Assembly: GCA_029263395.1 (NCBI GenBank)
Contig: JAJCXO010000134.1
Location: 1-34,448, forward strand
DNA: 34,448 bases
Direction of reading: 5' to 3'
Origin: Acidobacteriota bacterium
GTDB taxonomy: Bacteria; Acidobacteriota; Thermoanaerobaculia; Multivoradales; J023
The notes under the pieces are model-generated. The model was not told the origin of the DNA, searched no databases, and saw only the letters and a program-made list of their open reading frames with translations. Positions 16,421-23,712 of the stretch are shown piece by piece (the first letter of the stretch is position 1; each line of letters begins with the position of its first letter). The position numbers and the translations under genes are program-made.

Positions 16421-16984
16421 GTGGACACTGGCGATGTCCTCCACCCCGGCCATTCTGCCGGCCTGTCTGCGACCGACTACGTACCACCCGCCACCTACTC
16501 TAGCCCGGCGGCGCAGTTCTTTGCGATCACCAACGTTCGCACAGTGACGATCGACTCCGATGCCGTGATCCATGTCGGGCACGCCGCCGGGATCTCGGCC
16601 TTGACCTACAACGGTTCGAGCTACGTGGACACCACCCACTTCTTCTCCCTCGCCAACGTCAATGCCCTCTTCGAGGATCCCTCCGGCGACCTGCTGGTCG
16701 CCCATGATGGCGGGATCTCGGCCTTCGCATACAGCGGTAGCGGCTACGCCGCACGGCCCGGGTTCAACAATCTGAGCGGAAACGCTGCCCAAGCGCTGGC
16801 CATGGATCTTGACAACGTCCTACACGTCGGCCATGACGCCGGGATCTCGGCCTTTACTTATGACAGCGGAACCGGCGACTTCACCGACCTGACCTTCTTC
16901 ATAGCAATCTCGGGGGTTCGATCTCTGGGCCTCGCAGAGTCGCAACAGGTTCCCGTGGAACTGTCTCGGTTCAGCATCGAGTAA
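16421..16984 (+). CDS. Beta-propeller-type repeat protein, 5'-truncated
   Basis: The frame encodes about four repeats of 42-45 residues with the core (V/L)(I/L)HVGHxAGISAxTY: VLHPGHSAGLSATDY, VIHVGHAAGISALTY, LLVAHDGGISAFAY and VLHVGHDAGISAFTY. Repeat size and beta-rich pattern suit a propeller blade. GTG 16421 is only the first usable start; the same frame runs back in phase to about 16403 (AFLGIAVD), where it abuts the LRR relic. No signal peptide or ribosome site is present, so the real N-terminus (export signal and probably more blades) has been lost. The C-terminus VPVELSRFSIE looks like a conserved tail. The last 127 nt overlap the ychJ-like gene on the other strand. Probably a degenerate fragment of a secreted protein; function unknown. 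Confidence 0.6.
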   Translation: MDTGDVLHPGHSAGLSATDYVPPATYSSPAAQFFAITNVRTVTIDSDAVIHVGHAAGISALTYNGSSYVDTTHFFSLANVNALFEDPSGDLLVAHDGGISAFAYSGSGYAARPGFNNLSGNAAQALAMDLDNVLHVGHDAGISAFTYDSGTGDFTDLTFFIAISGVRSLGLAESQQVPVELSRFSIE

Positions 16985-17496
16985 CTGCTCGAAGTGGTGC
17001 CGTGACACTTCTTGTATTTCTTTCCGCTGCCACACCAACAGCGGGCGTTTCGCCCCAGCTCTGGGATGGGTTGCAGGCTCTCCTGGTTCCCAGACAGATA
17101 GAGCCAGCGGCCTCCCTCTTCGACGAAGCTGGAACGCTCGTGGAGCTGTTTCGTGGCGCCGTCCTGCTGCTTGGAAGCGCTGCTCTCACGGTAGTAGGCG
17201 ACGAATTCCACTTGCCCGGTGTCGTCGCCTTCCCTGCCGCCCTCGACTGCGAGAACTCGAAGTCCGATCCAGGTGGTGGTAGAAACGATGCGGGTCAGGT
17301 TCTCCCGATCGGTGACTTGCCGCCTAGAGGGGTGTGAGGACGCCATCAGATAGTCGATCTTCCCCTCATGAAAGGCGGAGTAGCGCGAACGCATCAAGCG
17401 TTCCGCCGTCGATGCTGAGCCGAGACCCAGATGAAGTGGCTCACAGCAACTGCCGTAGGGTTGACCGCTGGCACAGGGACAAGCTTGGGGAGGCAT
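16858..17496 (-). CDS. ychJ: YchJ-family (UPF0225) protein with two SEC-C zinc motifs
   Basis: YchJ-like proteins are about 130-160 residues, with a SEC-C zinc motif at each end and an NTF2-like middle. Here are CPCASGQPYGSCC (residues 6-18), the family stretch AERLMRSRYSAFHEGKIDYLMASSHP (31-56), TTWIGLRVL, FVAYYRE, HERSSFVEEGGRWLYLSG and CWCGSGKKYKKCH (153-165). Function in the family is not settled; SEC-C motifs bind Zn2+ and often mediate protein contacts. After the second motif the frame continues for a further 47 residues with no family character, encoded almost entirely antisense to the beta-propeller gene. This suggests that the natural stop was lost when foreign DNA joined here. ATG 17496 has GGTA/AAT-type upstream sequence without a strong ribosome site. 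Confidence 0.85.
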   Translation of the reverse strand: MPPQACPCASGQPYGSCCEPLHLGLGSASTAERLMRSRYSAFHEGKIDYLMASSHPSRRQVTDRENLTRIVSTTTWIGLRVLAVEGGREGDDTGQVEFVAYYRESSASKQQDGATKQLHERSSFVEEGGRWLYLSGNQESLQPIPELGRNARCWCGSGKKYKKCHGTTSSSYSMLNRDSSTGTCCDSARPRDRTPEIAMKKVRSVKSPVPLS

Positions 17497-17679
17497 ACCA
17501 GATTCTACCCATCGATGCGGCGCTCAGGGAGCGCTTAGCACGCCGGTATCGAGCCCGGTGCTCGGCGACTAGGGGATACTGATGTTGACTGCAGGTTTTT
17601 TGCTCGTGCCCGATCCTATACCTGGCGGGCACCGATACCTGGCGACGATGTGCGACGAAGCCTAGCGCCGACTTGGTCG

Positions 17680-18108
17680 TTAGCCGAAGAGATCGCGCAA
17701 GCTGGCGAAGAAGCCCCGGCTCGCCTGATCCGCTTTCAGCTTCGACCTCTCGAAGAAGACTTCGAGTATCTTTATCTCCCCGGAGTCGAGCCAGACGCCA
17801 CGGCAGCTCGGGCAGACGTCGATGAACACCTGAGAAGCATACCCGTGCTCTCGGCGCTCCATCGCAACGGCGCAGGCGGAGCAGGTCAGCTCTGGGCGAG
17901 CCCTCTCCAGCGCCATCGCATGCGCACGGCCCACCAGATTCGGCAAGCTTGCCAGCTCTTCGGAGTAATCGTTGCCGATGGTCTCCTGTATTTGCTCGAG
18001 CTCGCCATAGTCCAGCCAGACTCCCGAGCATTCACCGCAGCGTTCGACCTCGGTCGCGTTCTCGTAGATCTCTTTTTCCAGGGCAGTCCCGTCAATCGGG
18101 CAATTCAT
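17680..18108 (-). CDS. Zinc-ribbon (zf-TFIIB type) protein
   Basis: A 142-residue cytoplasmic protein with two related zinc-ribbon halves: CPID...CGECSGVWLDYGELEQI (Cys3, Cys24, Cys27) and CSAC...CPSCRGVWLDSGEI (Cys76, Cys79, Cys99, Cys102). In the first half the expected second cysteine is Asp6, so that site has three cysteines plus possibly Asp. A helical linker (45-72) joins them and the C-terminus is amphipathic (GFFASLRDLFG). Such proteins are widespread and uncharacterised; nucleic-acid or protein binding is a guess. ATG 18108 is preferred over an upstream ATG at 18165 because AAGGA lies 6-7 nt before it and the ribbon begins there. Confidence 0.82.
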   Translation of the reverse strand: MNCPIDGTALEKEIYENATEVERCGECSGVWLDYGELEQIQETIGNDYSEELASLPNLVGRAHAMALERARPELTCSACAVAMERREHGYASQVFIDVCPSCRGVWLDSGEIKILEVFFERSKLKADQASRGFFASLRDLFG

Positions 18109-18530
18109 CGAAGTCCTTACTGATCCGCATGTTTCTCGGATCCGTTTGTATCCCGACAGGCGCAAGTCTCTGTAAGTTCGCTACTTGTCAGCCTCTCTAC
18201 TCTTCAAATTCGCTACCTTGCAGACTCTACCCAGTGCCCTGGGTGGAGTCAATGCCGCCTGGATCGGGGGAGACAGAGACTATGAAAGTGACGGGAGGGG
18301 AGAGCGGATCGCCCGACCGGGTGCCAGGCACCTCTCCTGACCGGCACCTCTCCTGACCGGGGCAATGATCAGAGTTGGCGCTCCATGACCGCCCGACCGG
18401 CTGACAGGCTGGGGGCGAGGCGCCTCTTTCGCGAAGACAAAGGGTGCATTAGATTCGTTAACATGAGTCCTTCGCAGAGAAGAGGCCTCGCGATGAGAGA
18501 CGACAACATTCCAGCCCCAGGAGAAACCTG
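18109..18530. other. Intergenic patch with short repeats
   Basis: No gene is seen. It holds a duplicated TTCGCTAC(C)TTG...CTCTAC motif (18177 and 18209, 32-nt period), the palindrome described separately, and a perfect 16-bp tandem duplication, GGCACCTCTCCTGACC at 18327-18342 and 18343-18358. It separates divergent genes, so promoters for both must lie here, but none is a clear match to consensus. Confidence 0.5.
18320..18332. repeat. REP-like palindrome GGTGCCAGGCACC, copy 2
   Basis: Identical to 16205-16217; the right arm runs into the 16-bp tandem duplication that follows. The two copies bracket the LRR relic, propeller fragment, ychJ and zinc-ribbon genes. Confidence 0.55.
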
Positions 18531-20069
18531 ATGCGGACGACGAAACATGCCCCCTTCCGTCTTCTAACCGTCGGCCTGGCTGCAGCACTCTTACCCACCT
18601 GGGCTGATGGTGCCGGCCTCCAGGGCAAGGCGCCGATCAAGACGTATGACGACGAGCTGGCTGAGATGGTCGACGAGATGCCCGGATTTGGCGGCTGGTA
18701 CCTGGCCGAAGACGGTCGCATGCACGTCTACATGGCCGATCTGTCGGCAGAGGCTGCGCGCTCCCTAGAGCGCGAAGACATGGTGCTCGAACAGAGCTCC
18801 TACGACTTCCGCCAGCTGTTGTCGTGGAAGCGCGACCTGCGTGCGGAAGTGCTCAGCCTGCCGGGCGTGTTATCCCTCGACATCGACGAATCCCGGAATG
18901 TGCTGGTGATCGGGGTCGAGCACGCTGCACACAGGATGCAGGTGGAAGCGCTCGCTTCAAGACTGAACCTGCCGTGGGGCGCTTTCGAGGTTGAGCAAGT
19001 CGAGCCCATGGAATTCGCCGCCACCTTGCGGACCTTTGAGCAGTACCGTCGTGGTGGTTTGCAGATCCAATATCTCGATAACGGCACTTGGAATTGCTCG
19101 ATCGGTTTCATCGCCTACCACCAAGGCACCATCAACCCGCCGCCGGGGTACAGCAATCGGGGCATGGTGACGGCGTCTCATTGCAGCACCACCCAGGGCA
19201 CGGTAGACGACACCATCTACCATCATCCTACGACCGGCTATTCGGGCTTCGCCCACGAGCTTCTCGATCCACCGCTCTTTACCGGCGGCGCCTGCCCGGC
19301 CGGCCGGAGCTGCCGGTTCAGCGACGCCATCTTCGCTGCGTATCATCCGTTGTCATCGAGTAGCAGCGCGAGCATCGCCCGTCCCAGGTCCCGTGGCCGA
19401 ACCTCCGGCACCCTTGAGCTCCTGCCGTCCAACCCGAAGCTGACCATCGTTCAGGAGTCGGCCACCGCCACGCTCGGTCAGCAGCTGAACAAGATCGGGC
19501 GGACCACTGGCTGGACTTTTGGTAACGTCATCGGCACCTGTGAGGACATCAATGTCTTCCGAAACGGTGTCGACACGGGGATCACCCTGCTGTGCCAGAA
19601 CCGGGTTCAAGCGGGTGCAGCTGGCGGTGACAGCGGGGGCCCGGTATTCCACTGGTTCGGCAACAGCTATGTGACGCTGCACGGCGTGATCTGGGGGACC
19701 GACGGGACGAATTTCGCCTACAGCCCCATGGGGCAGGTGGAGGCCGAGCTCGGACCCCTTCAAACGACGACCCTAGTGCCGCCCATCGCCCACTTCCACT
19801 TCGCACACCCCGGTGGCATGTTCGACGAGATGGTCTCCTTCGATGCCGGTTCCAGCTACGATCCGGATGGTGGATCGATTCAGAGCTACCACTGGAACTT
19901 CGGCAACGGTACCCGCACTACCACACAAGATTCGACCAGTCAGATTTTGCCTTCCGGCTACAACTCGGTCTCGCTCACCGTCACGGACAACGAAGGTGCG
20001 ACGCACACCACCTATCGAACGGTGTATGTCGAGGGCGAAGACGGCTGCACCGTATTCGCCTGCCCATGA
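18531..20069 (+). CDS. Secreted trypsin-like serine protease with C-terminal PKD domain
   Basis: The 512-residue product begins with a signal peptide (MRTTKHAPFRLLTVGLAAALLPTWADGAG), followed by a likely pro-region (about 35-165, with LPGVLSLDIDESRNVLVIGVEH). The chymotrypsin-fold domain has TASHC (His217), FSDAIFA (Asp265) and the nucleophile in GGDSGGPVF (Ser368). Cysteine pairs around 189/218, 255/261 and 337/355 suit disulphides. Residues about 418-502 are a PKD-type beta-sandwich (FDAGSSYDPDGGSI, YHWNFGNG, SVSLTVTDNEG), often used for binding to polymers or proteins. It ends CTVFACP. AGGAG 7 nt before ATG 18531 supports the start. It should be exported and self-processed; protein target unknown. 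Confidence 0.9.
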   Translation: MRTTKHAPFRLLTVGLAAALLPTWADGAGLQGKAPIKTYDDELAEMVDEMPGFGGWYLAEDGRMHVYMADLSAEAARSLEREDMVLEQSSYDFRQLLSWKRDLRAEVLSLPGVLSLDIDESRNVLVIGVEHAAHRMQVEALASRLNLPWGAFEVEQVEPMEFAATLRTFEQYRRGGLQIQYLDNGTWNCSIGFIAYHQGTINPPPGYSNRGMVTASHCSTTQGTVDDTIYHHPTTGYSGFAHELLDPPLFTGGACPAGRSCRFSDAIFAAYHPLSSSSSASIARPRSRGRTSGTLELLPSNPKLTIVQESATATLGQQLNKIGRTTGWTFGNVIGTCEDINVFRNGVDTGITLLCQNRVQAGAAGGDSGGPVFHWFGNSYVTLHGVIWGTDGTNFAYSPMGQVEAELGPLQTTTLVPPIAHFHFAHPGGMFDEMVSFDAGSSYDPDGGSIQSYHWNFGNGTRTTTQDSTSQILPSGYNSVSLTVTDNEGATHTTYRTVYVEGEDGCTVFACP

Positions 20070-20182
20070 TCATCTGACGCAGGCGCGCGAAAAAGGCGCC
20101 GATTTGCCCTGGAGAATGCAATACAGTTCGCCAGCGTAGGCGTGAGCATAGAGTCTGCGATTTCGACTGAATGGGGGACAGC

Positions 20183-21019
20183 ATGGAGAGTTGCGTGCGA
20201 CCGAACAACCAGGCATCACGATTCCGGATGTGTCGATCCTCTGCGTTCATTGTGGTGCTCGCGATGACGCTTGGGGCTACGGATGGTGCCCAGGCCAAGC
20301 CTGGCGCTGCACCGGCAGCTTCGACTCTGAAGGTTGTCCAGACGACACCCAGCGCGGCCGGGCCTTTGGGCCCGGAGGACTCCGTCGAAGCATCGTTGGA
20401 CTATGCACTGGCTCGCGAAGACCAAGGCGGGGAGCTTCGGCTCTATGCCAGGTTGTGGTCGACTGTCCCGCCACAGGATCAACTGCTACCGGTCGAGGTG
20501 TTGTCCGAGTCTCCGCTCTCTGTTCCCTCGGGTTCCGCTCGCGTGGTCTTGCGCCTGGCGCAGGTGTATGAAGATACCGAAGTTGCGCATCCGGTTCGGC
20601 TCCGCTTCGTGCTCAACCGGCTCGGCCCAGACGAAACCAGCCAAGTCATCACCCAATCCGAGTTGCTGACCTTCGAGACCGGTCTGACGAAGACAGCCTG
20701 GAAAGACCCGGCGTGGCTTCAGGCCCGGCTCGAGGCCGGAGAGCCGATACCCTTCGCCAAAGATCTCGGCATGACGGCGCCAAAGAAGATTAAAGGTAAG
20801 GTGCCGACGTTCAAACCATCTCCCGGCGGTCGAGTCGGCATCTACAAGCTCACCATCGGCATCGACGGGCTGGTATCGGCGGTCGAGACGCTCCTCTCGG
20901 TGGATGAGGCGATCGACAACAAAGCGGCTCGGTCTCTGGGTCGTTGGAAGTTTCGACCCGCGACCTACCAAGGCGGACCGATTCCGGTGATCTACACCAT
21001 GACTGTGAGATTCCAGTAA
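20183..21019 (+). CDS. Exported protein with TonB-type C-terminal domain
   Basis: Of 278 residues, the last ~65 (GRVGIYKLTIGIDGLVSAVE..., RWKFRPATYQGGPIPVIYTMTVRFQ) match the TonB C-terminal domain, which normally contacts TonB boxes of outer-membrane receptors. The N-terminus has a short hydrophobic stretch (SSAFIVVLAMTLGATDGAQA) that reads as a cleavable signal rather than the anchoring helix of TonB. The middle (about 50-200) is not the Pro-rich spacer of TonB but a beta-rich domain of unknown type. I prefer ATG 20183 (GGGGGA 5 nt upstream) to ATG 20171. No exbB or exbD is nearby, so a true energy-transducing role is doubtful; many Acidobacteriota and Bacteroidota proteins use this domain in other settings. 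Confidence 0.78.
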   Translation: MESCVRPNNQASRFRMCRSSAFIVVLAMTLGATDGAQAKPGAAPAASTLKVVQTTPSAAGPLGPEDSVEASLDYALAREDQGGELRLYARLWSTVPPQDQLLPVEVLSESPLSVPSGSARVVLRLAQVYEDTEVAHPVRLRFVLNRLGPDETSQVITQSELLTFETGLTKTAWKDPAWLQARLEAGEPIPFAKDLGMTAPKKIKGKVPTFKPSPGGRVGIYKLTIGIDGLVSAVETLLSVDEAIDNKAARSLGRWKFRPATYQGGPIPVIYTMTVRFQ

Positions 21020-21084
21020 CGACGAATGCATCGCACGGTTCGAGGGCTCGCGATGCATCGTTTTGGGCGCTGCGGACTGAGCGA

Positions 21085-21657
21085 ATGCGGCTGTGGGACA
21101 AGATTCATCGGCGAGTTCTCGACCGGTTTGAATTCGTGATGACCCGGCCGTTCGTCCGCAACGGATTGGTCGAGGGCGGGCGAGTGAGTGGGCAAGAGTT
21201 CTTGGAGAACGCAAACCTCCTGTTCTCGAGCATGCCGCTACGCCACTTAGAGTTGCACAAGGTGAGGCGCGCCCTCAAAAGGGTCCTGGCCGACGATCGG
21301 CTGCTCCAGGTCGTGTCGTTGGACCTGGACGACACCGGGCTGACGGACAAGCACCTCGCACTGATTGCTGACAGCTCGAGTCTCGCGAACCTGAAGTACC
21401 TGAGTTTGATCGGCAACCCGGTCGGCCGGGCCGGAGTAAGTGCCCTCGCGGCTTCACCCCACCTCACGGAGCTCGCCTACGTCGCCCTAGCGCGCACCCA
21501 TGCGCCCCCCATTGCGCCAGAACCCTGGTACGACCAGGGTGAGGTGTTCTCATTCGGCGAGGATCCGGCTCTGGGCCTCGAGCTCGTAGAGGAATTCGGT
21601 CCAAAGCGATGGCTTCTGCGGCGCGACGCGGTGGTCCCGTCCGCGACGGACTTCTGA
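21085..21657 (+). CDS. Leucine-rich-repeat protein lacking its usual N-terminal domain
   Basis: The 190-residue product carries LDRFEFVMTRPFVRNGLVEG, SSMPLRHLELHKV, VVSLDLDDTGLTDKHLALIA and LKYLSLIGNPVGRAGVSALA. This is the body of the LRR proteins that in Myxococcota and Planctomycetota follow a short TIGR02996-type companion domain. That N-terminal domain is absent: upstream lies the end of the TonB-domain gene, with which the open frame overlaps. ATG 21085 is the best internal start, without a convincing ribosome site. A related fragment survives at 16300-16405, so this family has been moving or duplicating here. Function unknown; likely a truncated paralogue. Confidence 0.65.
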   Translation: MRLWDKIHRRVLDRFEFVMTRPFVRNGLVEGGRVSGQEFLENANLLFSSMPLRHLELHKVRRALKRVLADDRLLQVVSLDLDDTGLTDKHLALIADSSSLANLKYLSLIGNPVGRAGVSALAASPHLTELAYVALARTHAPPIAPEPWYDQGEVFSFGEDPALGLELVEEFGPKRWLLRRDAVVPSATDF

Positions 21658-21688
21658 CGCTCTGGATAGGTGCCGGCAGATAGCGCCG

Positions 21689-22414
21689 GTGTTGGATGCT
21701 GCAGGCTCGGGACTGCAGCGGGTGCATCTCTTTTCGAAGATTGTAGAGAAGAAGCTGGAATCGAACTACCTTCTCTACCTTCCCGAGACCTACGACCAAG
21801 ACGATCGCCTTTGGCCGCTGTTGGTGTACCTCCACGGCGGCGGTGGCTCGGGGACCGACACAGCCCGGCTGGCTCACTACCCGCTGGTTCAGCGGCTCGA
21901 GCGGGAGCCCGACTTTCCCTTCGTGGTGGTCAGTCCGCAGTGTCCGCCCGGGGAAGCTACCGGCCACGGTCCGTTGGGAGACACCTGGACCGAGCATGCT
22001 GAGCTGGTAGACGCGCTCATCTCAGAGCTACTGAGCAGTCTTCGACTCGACCCGGACCGCGTAGTCTTGGTCGGGCACAGCATGGGCGGCTACGGTGCCT
22101 GGTATTTTGCGCATCGCTACCCAGAGCGGTTCGCGGCGGTGGCGCCGATGTCCGGGCCAGCCGTGACCTGGTGGACCTACCGTGCGAAGGACGTTCCATT
22201 CTGGGTCTTCCACGGCGCGAAGGACGAAGCGGTTCCGGTCGAAGAGTCTGAGGCGATGGTGCGAACCATAGAAGAGATCGGTGGCAGTGTGCGCTTTACC
22301 CGCTACCCGGAAGGCGGTCACGCCATTCGCCAACCCTTTGACGAAGACGAGCTCTACGACTGGCTTCTGCTGCAGAGGCGCGCCAGCTCGAAGACGGAGA
22401 AGGACTCACTGTAG
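21689..22414 (+). CDS. Serine esterase, dienelactone-hydrolase / feruloyl-esterase-like alpha/beta hydrolase
   Basis: The 241-residue protein shows LLYLPETYDQ, PLLVYLHGGGGSGTD (oxyanion loop), VVVSPQCP, the nucleophile in VLVGHSMGGYGAWYFA (serine near residue 131), an acid in HGAKDEAVPV and the histidine in EGGHAIRQPF. It belongs to the compact PHB-depolymerase-like/phospholipase-carboxylesterase group that hydrolyses small esters. GTG 21689 is the first start in frame after the LRR stop, but the frame is open further upstream and no strong ribosome site is visible, so the N-terminus is uncertain; no signal peptide is seen with this start. It follows the LRR gene by 31 nt in the same direction. 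Confidence 0.85.
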   Translation: MLDAAGSGLQRVHLFSKIVEKKLESNYLLYLPETYDQDDRLWPLLVYLHGGGGSGTDTARLAHYPLVQRLEREPDFPFVVVSPQCPPGEATGHGPLGDTWTEHAELVDALISELLSSLRLDPDRVVLVGHSMGGYGAWYFAHRYPERFAAVAPMSGPAVTWWTYRAKDVPFWVFHGAKDEAVPVEESEAMVRTIEEIGGSVRFTRYPEGGHAIRQPFDEDELYDWLLLQRRASSKTEKDSL

Positions 22415-22501
22415 CCAGCGAGAGCCTCCTCAAGGGTAGCAAGCAGAACAAGTGACTGGGGCCGCGCTCAACCACGCCGCCAAGTTTTGGGATCTTTCAT
22501 T

Positions 22502-22554
22502 CTGCCTTCTCGAAGTTCGAGTTTAGAAGGGAAGCGAACAGGAGAAGAAGGCAG
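22502..22554. repeat. Stem-loop after the esterase gene
   Basis: CTGCCTTC (22502-22509) pairs with GAAGGCAG (22547-22554), with a small TCGAA/TTCGA palindrome inside the loop. It lies about 90 nt after the esterase stop and could be a terminator-like or mRNA-stabilising structure. The rest of 22415-22623 is featureless. Confidence 0.4.
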
Positions 22555-22623
22555 CCGGCCAGAGGATTATTCGGCTCACGCTGTCGACCACCCACCACCC
22601 AAACCCCTTGATAAACTACCGCC

Positions 22624-23156
22624 ATGGCCAAGAAACCATTGCCAACGCGGGGACCCCAGATCGAGCTGGCGGGCGACCTGGCGACTGCGTTTGTGGTTAC
22701 CGGCGCGGCGCGGGACAAGAACCGGCAGCTGGGGGTTGCAAGTTATGGTGAGCTGCTGACCTGGAGCCAGTTGGTCGGGTTGGTGCAACCGACGGAGGCG
22801 GAGGTGCTCAGCCAGGCGGCGACGGCGGATCCGGCGGCGGCGTTGGCGACGTTTGAACGGGCGGCGCGAGCGGCTGCGGTTTGTTTTTTGTCGACCGCAC
22901 CCGCTCGGGTCAGCGTCGTTGGTGTGAAATGAAGACCTGCGGCAACCGCGCCAAGTCGCTGCGTTTTACCGCACAAAGGGCAGGGCCAGGCGTCAAGCGC
23001 ACCATCGAATCATCAGTAAGAAGATCGGAACCCGTCCGCGGCCGAGCAAACAGAAGCTCTGAAGGTCCGGTCGAGAGCTCTGAGGGTCCGTTCGAGGCTC
23101 AACTGGTTGTTGACGATGGTTTCATGCCCCTTTGGCGCGTGGATAAGGTCAAGTAG
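22624..23156 (+). pseudogene. Broken CGNR zinc-finger (ABATE-domain) transcription regulator
   Basis: Frame 1 (22624-22932) reads like the N-terminal ABATE domain of CGNR regulators: QIELAGDLATAFVVTGAARD, VASYGELLTWSQLVGLV, then helical ADPAAALATFERAARAA. From about 22875 the matching C-terminal zinc finger continues in another frame: CGLFFVDRTRSGQRRW followed by CEMKTCGNRAKSLRF, which holds the name-giving CGNR. About 60-70 residues that usually lie between the two parts are missing. One deletion that also changed phase, next to a T-rich run (TTTGTTTTTTG, 22880-22890), explains this. Intact proteins are DNA-binding regulators of about 180-200 residues. The frame then runs to a stop at 23154-23156 through low-complexity sequence, including a 21-bp tandem repeat (23055-23096). 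Non-functional as it stands, unless frameshifting rescues it. Confidence 0.72.
23055..23096. repeat. Two-copy 21-bp tandem repeat
   Basis: Units 23055-23075 and 23076-23096 share AGCTCTGA(A/G)GGTCCG(G/T)TCGAG, differing at two positions. It lies in the tail of the broken CGNR gene. Confidence 0.6.
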
Positions 23157-23188
23157 AGGGCAGGCTCGACCGATCTTTTGTCTAAGGC

Positions 23189-23492
23189 GGTTAAGCGGTT
23201 GAGTTGCTTAACTGTCTTGCTCGTGATGCTGGTTAAGCGGTAGATTCGCTTAACCGTCTTTGCTGTGAGGGTGGTTAAGCGGCTGGCTCGCTTAACTGGC
23301 TTGGCTGTGAGAACGGTTAATCGGGTGACTCGCTTAACCGTCTTTATTGTGATGATAGTTAAGCGGTTGACTCGCTTAACTGGTTTGATTGCTGGGATGG
23401 TTAAGCGGCTGACTCGCTTAACTGGTTTGATTGTGAGGATGGTTAAGCGTTAGATTCGCCTAACCGTCTCGTCGGAGAAAGTGGTTAAGCCA
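23189..23492. repeat. Array of 42-bp tandem repeats with internal inverted repeat
   Basis: Seven units of exactly 42 bp begin at 23189, 23231, 23273, 23315, 23357, 23399 and 23441, with a partial eighth at 23483. Each begins GGTTAAGCGG (one AGTT, one ATCGG variant) and about 9 nt later has CGCTTAAC, giving an 8-bp stem (GTTAAGCG/CGCTTAAC) with a 7-nt loop. The remaining ~18 bp are less conserved: an (A)ACCGTCTT type in units 2, 4 and 7 and an (A)ACTGG(C/T)TT type in units 3, 5 and 6. It resembles a minisatellite or iteron-like protein-binding array; unlike CRISPR, the parts between palindromes are related to each other. One frame through units 3-7 encodes a basic 14-residue repeat (VKRLTRLTGLIVRM), but TAG stops in units 2 and 7 and the lack of a ribosome site argue against a gene. 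Confidence 0.9.
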
Positions 23493-23712
23493 AATTTGCA
23501 CTCATTCGTTGGTATCGACCAGATGATTGTGCTGCGTTTACGACGGCTGTTCCATTGGGCCAATCGTGTCGGCCCGGGGTGATACCATCACCCCAGATCC
23601 CGATTTCAACTCCAGGTGGCCTCGATGGCTCTGAGTTGCTGAGAACTCGAGGCACTTCCCCCGTGCGCTAGGTTCGCTTTGGCGAGCCGGCGCTATCCGA
23701 GGAGGATCTTCC
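23493..23712. other. Upstream region of the reductase-ligase gene
   Basis: No gene is seen. It contains a perfect hairpin, GGGGTGAT-ACC-ATCACCCC (23576-23594), a likely operator or leader structure, and ends with the ribosome site GGAGG (23701-23705), 7 nt before GTG 23713. Confidence 0.5.

Noticed and set aside
23265-23453. Small basic protein of 14-residue repeats encoded by the array
   Set aside because: No ribosome site, stops (TAG) in flanking units of the same frame, and conservation follows the DNA palindrome rather than codon positions.
23189-23492. CRISPR array
   Set aside because: The segments between palindromes are related to each other and the period is fixed at 42 bp; no cas gene is nearby. 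It is a tandem repeat.
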